Source: an uncultured Lachnospiraceae bacterium
GTDB taxonomy: Bacteria > Bacillota > Clostridia > Lachnospirales > Lachnospiraceae
Direction: 5' to 3'
DNA: 64,000 nt
Assembly: GCA_944380605.1 (NCBI GenBank)
Contig: CALWIA010000003.1
Location: 62,001 to 126,000, forward strand
Shown here: piece after piece, positions 60,526 to 64,000 of the stretch
Layout of the letters: every line of letters starts with the position of its first letter
How positions within the stretch are numbered: the first letter of the stretch is position 1
Program-made: the position numbers and the translations under genes
Notes under the pieces: generated by a model
What the model was told of the DNA's origin: nothing
Seen by the model: the letters and a program-made list of their open reading frames with translations, nothing else
Databases searched by the model: none

Positions 60526-61425
60526 TTATTCCATCCGCAGAACGGCCGCGTCGTCCGGCAGGGAAGATCCGTGTACGCCTACCACCGCCGCCGAGACCTG
60601 ATTGGCTTTTCCAATGGCCGTTTCCATATCCATGCCCCGGTACAGGCAGGACAGCAGCGCTCCGATATGGGAATCCCCGGCGCCAATGGTATCGGCCACC
60701 TGAGCCCTGACGCCGGGCACCTGCACGCCTGCTCCTTCTTTTTTCAGCAGATAGGCGCCCTTGTCCCCCAGCGTAATCACCACCGCATTGCCGGTCATCC
60801 GGCGGATATGCTCCGCCGCTGCTTCCAGGTCATCCAGCCCGCTCAACATCCGGCTCTCCGACTGGTTGATATGCAGCACCGGATGCAGCTTCCACATCCG
60901 TTCCAGCAGGTCCGGCCGAATCTTTTTCCCTCTGGGACCCGGCGCGAAAAAGATCTCCGGCCCCGGATTTTCTTCCAGCCAGGACACCAGATTTTCTCCG
61001 GTGCTCTCTTCCACTTCCAGTCCGCAGACATAGACCATGCTGTAGTCCTGCGCCCGGTACGGCTTCATCCACTCCTTCTGGAACGTGTACTCCACGCCGT
61101 GATAAGACATAAAGGTCCGTTCCCCGCCGGCCTCCACCAGACAGTAGCAGCAGCCGTTTTCCTCCGGCAGCCGCACCGGCACTTCAAATCCCTTTTTCTT
61201 CAGTTCCTTCTCCACAAAATCTCCGTATATGCCGCTTCCCACCGGCGTCAAAAACGTATACGCCGCTCCGGTCTGGCGCAGGATGTTGGCCACGTTGAAG
61301 GCGCAGCCGCCCAGAGCCATGGACTGGCTGGAAGGGCGGAGATTCTCCTCCGTTGCCGGCAGATGGTCTATGTTGATAATAATATCCACACAGGTGGAAC
61401 CGATTATAAGCACTGGCTTCTTCAT
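60526..61425 (-). CDS. PfkB-family carbohydrate or nucleoside kinase
   Basis: 299 residues. The N-terminal GGCAFNVANILRQTGA and the C-terminal anion-hole motif DTIGAGDSHIGALLSCL with catalytic Asp are the two PfkB signatures. VVITLGDKGAYLL is the nucleotide site. Ser-His replaces the more usual Ala/Thr-Phe after GAGD, so the substrate is not obvious; ribose, tagatose phosphate, fructose or a nucleoside are possible. It is monocistronic on the minus strand, between the polyamine-type operon and the M20 gene. Confidence 0.85.
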   Translation of the reverse strand: MKKPVLIIGSTCVDIIINIDHLPATEENLRPSSQSMALGGCAFNVANILRQTGAAYTFLTPVGSGIYGDFVEKELKKKGFEVPVRLPEENGCCYCLVEAGGERTFMSYHGVEYTFQKEWMKPYRAQDYSMVYVCGLEVEESTGENLVSWLEENPGPEIFFAPGPRGKKIRPDLLERMWKLHPVLHINQSESRMLSGLDDLEAAAEHIRRMTGNAVVITLGDKGAYLLKKEGAGVQVPGVRAQVADTIGAGDSHIGALLSCLYRGMDMETAIGKANQVSAAVVGVHGSSLPDDAAVLRME

Positions 61426-61640
61426 ATGTCGTTTTCCCTTTCTCTTTCCCGGCCGCTTTCCGATCCGGCCGCTGGTACGATTTTATCACATTTCTTCGGC
61501 AAAGTCCATGTTCCGCTTCCGCTTCCATTCCCCATATCCAATAAGGAGATTTTATGGTATACTGTTTACAAAGGCGTTCAGCACAGCGCTTATTGCAGAA
61601 AGGCGCCGTGCCGCCGCATTTACGTATGGAGGAATCGACT

Positions 61641-62963
61641 ATGGATATGTATCAGAACATCAACCAGCTTGCCAGGTCCCTGCACCAGGAGTCCGTGGAC
61701 ATCCGGCGGACCATGCACATGTACCCGGAAACCGGCTGGTTTGAAATGCGCACCTCTGCGATCATCGCCAAACGGCTGACCGAGCTTGGGTATGAAGTGC
61801 TCACCGGCCGCCAGGTCTGCCGGGAAGACACCCGCATGGGCGTCCCTTCACCGGAAGAACTGGAAGCCCATTATCAGCAGCTTCCGGAACAGGGAACCCC
61901 TATGGAATACGTGACCGAAGATATGCGGGAAGGGTTTACCGGCGTCATCGGCATTCTCCGGTGCGGCGACGGCCCTGTGGCGGCGCTGCGCTTTGATATC
62001 GACGCTCTTCCCATGACTGAAAACGCCACCCAGGACCATCGGCCCTTCCGGGAGGGCTTTGCCTCCCGCAACCCCGGCTGCATGCACGCCTGCGGCCACG
62101 ACAGCCATATCGCCATGGGCCTGGGCACTGCCAGGGTCCTGTCGGAAATCCGGGAACACCTCCACGGCACCGTAAAGCTGGTGTTCCAGCCGGCGGAGGA
62201 AGGCGCCAGAGGCGCCAAAGGCATCGCCGCTTCCGGCCATATGGATGACGTGGATTTCTTTGCCGCCACCCATATCGCGCCGGATGACACCATCGACGAC
62301 GGCGATATCACGCCCGGCACCTACGGCTCTCTGGCCACTGCCAAGCTGGATGTGGAATTTCACGGCAAAGCGGCCCATGCCGGCGGATTCCCGGAAAAAG
62401 GCTGCGACGCCCTTCAGGCGGCGGCCCACGCCGCCATTGCCCTGGCCGGTATTCCCCGCCACAGCGGCGGCATGAGCCGGGTCAACGTAGGCACGCTGCG
62501 GGGCGGCAGCGGCCGCAACGTGGTGCCGGATTACGCCTTTATGCAGGTGGAAGTACGGGGCGAGACAACGGAGATCAACCAGTATATGACGGAACGCGCC
62601 TGCGCCATCTGCGAAGCGGCGGCTGCCATGACCGGCTGCACAGCCTCCGTTTCCATTGTCGGTGAAGCACCTTCTCAGGTCAGCGACCTGGCTTTTGTGG
62701 AACGGATCCGGGACATGATCCAGACCCATCTGCCTCAGTACCGGGTCAGCACCGAGTACAATTCCCGCAACTGGGGAAGCGAAGACATCGGCTTTTTGAT
62801 GAACCGGGTGCAGGCCCACGGCGGCCAGGCCGTCTATATGCGCACCATGACGTCCATGCCTTCCGCCCAGCACACCACCGAATTTGATCTGGACGAGAAA
62901 GCACTGGATAAGGGCATCAGCGTATTTGCTTCCATTATCTACAACATTTTAGGCGAATCATGA
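61641..62963 (+). CDS. M20 family amidohydrolase, p-aminobenzoyl-glutamate hydrolase subunit A-like
   Basis: 440 residues from ATG at 61641 (GGAGG eight bases upstream); the frame is open further upstream but is not conserved-looking. The metal site is CGHDSHIAMG (Cys151, His153, His156) and PAEEGARGA (Glu186, Glu187). An insertion around 65-100 before GVIGILRCGDGPVAALRFD matches AbgA-type enzymes more than simple IAA-amino acid hydrolases. It cleaves an amide bond to an amino acid such as glutamate; a B subunit is not encoded here. A TATACT lies upstream at 61558-61563. Confidence 0.86.
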   Translation: MDMYQNINQLARSLHQESVDIRRTMHMYPETGWFEMRTSAIIAKRLTELGYEVLTGRQVCREDTRMGVPSPEELEAHYQQLPEQGTPMEYVTEDMREGFTGVIGILRCGDGPVAALRFDIDALPMTENATQDHRPFREGFASRNPGCMHACGHDSHIAMGLGTARVLSEIREHLHGTVKLVFQPAEEGARGAKGIAASGHMDDVDFFAATHIAPDDTIDDGDITPGTYGSLATAKLDVEFHGKAAHAGGFPEKGCDALQAAAHAAIALAGIPRHSGGMSRVNVGTLRGGSGRNVVPDYAFMQVEVRGETTEINQYMTERACAICEAAAAMTGCTASVSIVGEAPSQVSDLAFVERIRDMIQTHLPQYRVSTEYNSRNWGSEDIGFLMNRVQAHGGQAVYMRTMTSMPSAQHTTEFDLDEKALDKGISVFASIIYNILGES

Positions 62964-62966
62964 AAA

Positions 62967-63041
62967 GTGTGCGCCTTGGCGCACACTCGCGCCGAGCGCA
63001 GCTGCCGTCAGGCAGCATCTGCCTCATGCGCGAGTGCGCAT
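62967..63041 (+). repeat. Cluster of nested hairpins after the M20 gene
   Basis: Hairpin 1: GTGTGCGCC/GGCGCACAC (62967-62986). Hairpin 2: ACTCGCGC/GCGCGAGT (62985-62992 with 63028-63035) encloses GCTGCC/GGCAGC (63001-63016). A third option ATGCGC/GCGCAT (63026-63041) competes with hairpin 2. Confidence 0.6.
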
Positions 63042-63043
63042 AT

Positions 63044-63107
63044 AAGAAAACCCCCGCGGGCCAGCTGCGGACCGGATATCGGCCGCGCTCCCCGCGGGGG
63101 TTTTCTT
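63044..63107. terminator. Bidirectional terminator between the M20 and HtrA genes
   Basis: AAGAAAACCCCCGCGGG pairs perfectly with CCCGCGGGGGTTTTCTT over 17 bases, with a 30-base loop. T runs occur on either strand. Confidence 0.9.
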
Positions 63108-63110
63108 CTT

Positions 63111-64000
63111 TTATGACTCCTGTGCCGCCTCCGTCTCATTGAGATCGGATTTCGGCCCCAGGGTAATGGTTACGGTCTGTTCCTGATACTCGCCGTCTTC
63201 CAGGCGCTGCACCGTCAGCGTAACCTGGGTTCCTTCTTCGTAATAGGTCAGCATCTTAGTCAGTTCTTCCGCGTTGGAGATAGACTGCCCGTCAAAGGCG
63301 GTGATAATATCTTTCTCCCGCAGTTCCGAACCGGCCGCGGCGCCGTCTTCCATAATCTGGTATACATAGACGCCGTCCGGCATGCCGTAGGCTTCCGCCA
63401 TGGCTCCGTTGATATTGACCACCTGGATGCCCAGGCTGCCCTGTTCCTCTTCTGCCACTTCAATCCGGGTCTTTTTCGTCATCAGGCTGTTTAAAATTTC
63501 CTGGGCGTGGGAAATGGGAATGGCATAGCCCATGCCTTCCACTTCCGTAGAGGCCGTCTTGGCCGCGTTGATGCCGATTACATTGCCGTTTAAATCCAGC
63601 AGCGGGCCGCCGCTGTTGCCGGGGTTGATGGCCGCGTCGGTCTGAATGTAGGTGTGGGTCGTGCCGTTTTCATCTTTTACCTCGCGATCCAGGGCGCTGA
63701 CATAGCCTACGGTCACCGATTCGCCGAATCCCAGCGCGTTGCCTATGGCAACCACCTGCTGTCCCACTTTCAGCTGATCCGAGTCGCCCAGATTGGCTAC
63801 GCGGATATGGTCCATGGTATCCGCCGGAATATCCGACAGCTGAACCGCGATAATGGCCAGGTCATTTTCCGAATCCGTGCCTTTGATGGCCGCAGGCACC
63901 GATACATCGTCGGTAAAGGTCACTTCCAGATCTTCCGCGCCGGAAACCACATGGTTGTTGGTGGCAATCAGAAGTTCCGTATCATTCTGTCCCACAATAA
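63111..64000 (-). CDS. HtrA/DegP-like serine protease (partial, N-terminus outside window)
   Basis: About 296 residues are in the window, beginning inside the protease domain. The catalytic triad is visible: His in ATNNHVVSGA, Asp in SENDLAIIAV and Ser in NPGNSGGPLLD. A C-terminal PDZ domain follows (GVYVYQIMEDGAAAGSELREKD) and the tail ends LNETEAAQES. Such proteases sit in the membrane facing outward and degrade or refold damaged secreted proteins. The membrane anchor expected at the N-terminus is beyond the window. The frame runs to the last base. Confidence 0.93.
   Translation of the reverse strand, partial: IVGQNDTELLIATNNHVVSGAEDLEVTFTDDVSVPAAIKGTDSENDLAIIAVQLSDIPADTMDHIRVANLGDSDQLKVGQQVVAIGNALGFGESVTVGYVSALDREVKDENGTTHTYIQTDAAINPGNSGGPLLDLNGNVIGINAAKTASTEVEGMGYAIPISHAQEILNSLMTKKTRIEVAEEEQGSLGIQVVNINGAMAEAYGMPDGVYVYQIMEDGAAAGSELREKDIITAFDGQSISNAEELTKMLTYYEEGTQVTLTVQRLEDGEYQEQTVTITLGPKSDLNETEAAQES

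Overview
The window reads as a chromosomal segment of a spore-forming, G+C-rich Clostridia, most likely a Lachnospiraceae. Supporting signs are sporulation genes (spoIVA, yqfC, yqfD, a SpoVB-like flippase, a SleB-type hydrolase), the Firmicutes order rnhB-rbgA-lepB-rplS-trmD-rimM-khpA-rpsP-ffh-ylxM, a Gram-positive type I toxin locus, Thr/Ala/Glu-rich linkers on lipoproteins, and many TTG starts behind strong Shine-Dalgarno sequences. No phage, insertion sequence, CRISPR array, rRNA or tRNA gene was seen. The window cuts the first gene (flippase, C-terminal part missing) and the last gene (HtrA-like protease, N-terminal part missing).

1-31.2 kb, almost all on the minus strand: housekeeping and sporulation. 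From right to left along transcription: ylxM-ffh-rpsP-khpA-rimM-trmD; rplS-lepB-rbgA-rnhB-yraN-pgeF; then (left of a plus-strand PRPP-synthetase-like gene) a radical-SAM DUF512 protein with der-plsY-gpsA; a branched-chain amino acid ABC transporter (livJ, attenuating hairpin, livHMGF); spoIVA; a beta-CASP nuclease; rnhA; an LprI-like protein; alaS; rpsU; and yqfC-yqfD-phoH-ybeY-DUF3048-flippase.

31.2-34.4 kb: a small accessory patch. It holds a 30-residue holin-like type I toxin with a convergent antisense RNA and a leader that can fold in two exclusive ways, a CarD-family regulator, a HAD phosphatase, a leader region with 60-bp repeats carrying compensated hairpins, and a cytoplasmic pectinesterase.

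34.4-45.5 kb: a peptide-import cluster, read right to left: LysR regulator, cytoplasmic serine hydrolase, small membrane protein, OppA, OppB, OppC, OppD, OppF and a CapA-like phosphoesterase, preceded by a SleB-like wall hydrolase. It looks like one uptake-and-processing unit.

45.8-51.7 kb: branched-chain amino acid synthesis (leuCD with a divergent LysR gene, ilvN-ilvC without ilvB) and a stand-alone GltD-like oxidoreductase.

51.7-64 kb: YitT, an NCS2 xanthine/uracil permease and a secreted nuclease lipoprotein on the minus strand; an amidohydrolase and a spermidine/putrescine-type ABC transporter on the plus strand; a PfkB sugar kinase; an AbgA-like M20 amidohydrolase; and the partial HtrA protease.

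The less ordinary content is mostly RNA- and promoter-level: the toxin leader switch, the covarying repeats at 33.2 kb, a sigma-E-like promoter placed so that the spoIVA transcript escapes the liv terminator hairpin that would hide its ribosome binding site, and operator-like repeats before the LysR-linked and polyamine-type operons. All functions are inferred from reading the sequence; no database search was run.
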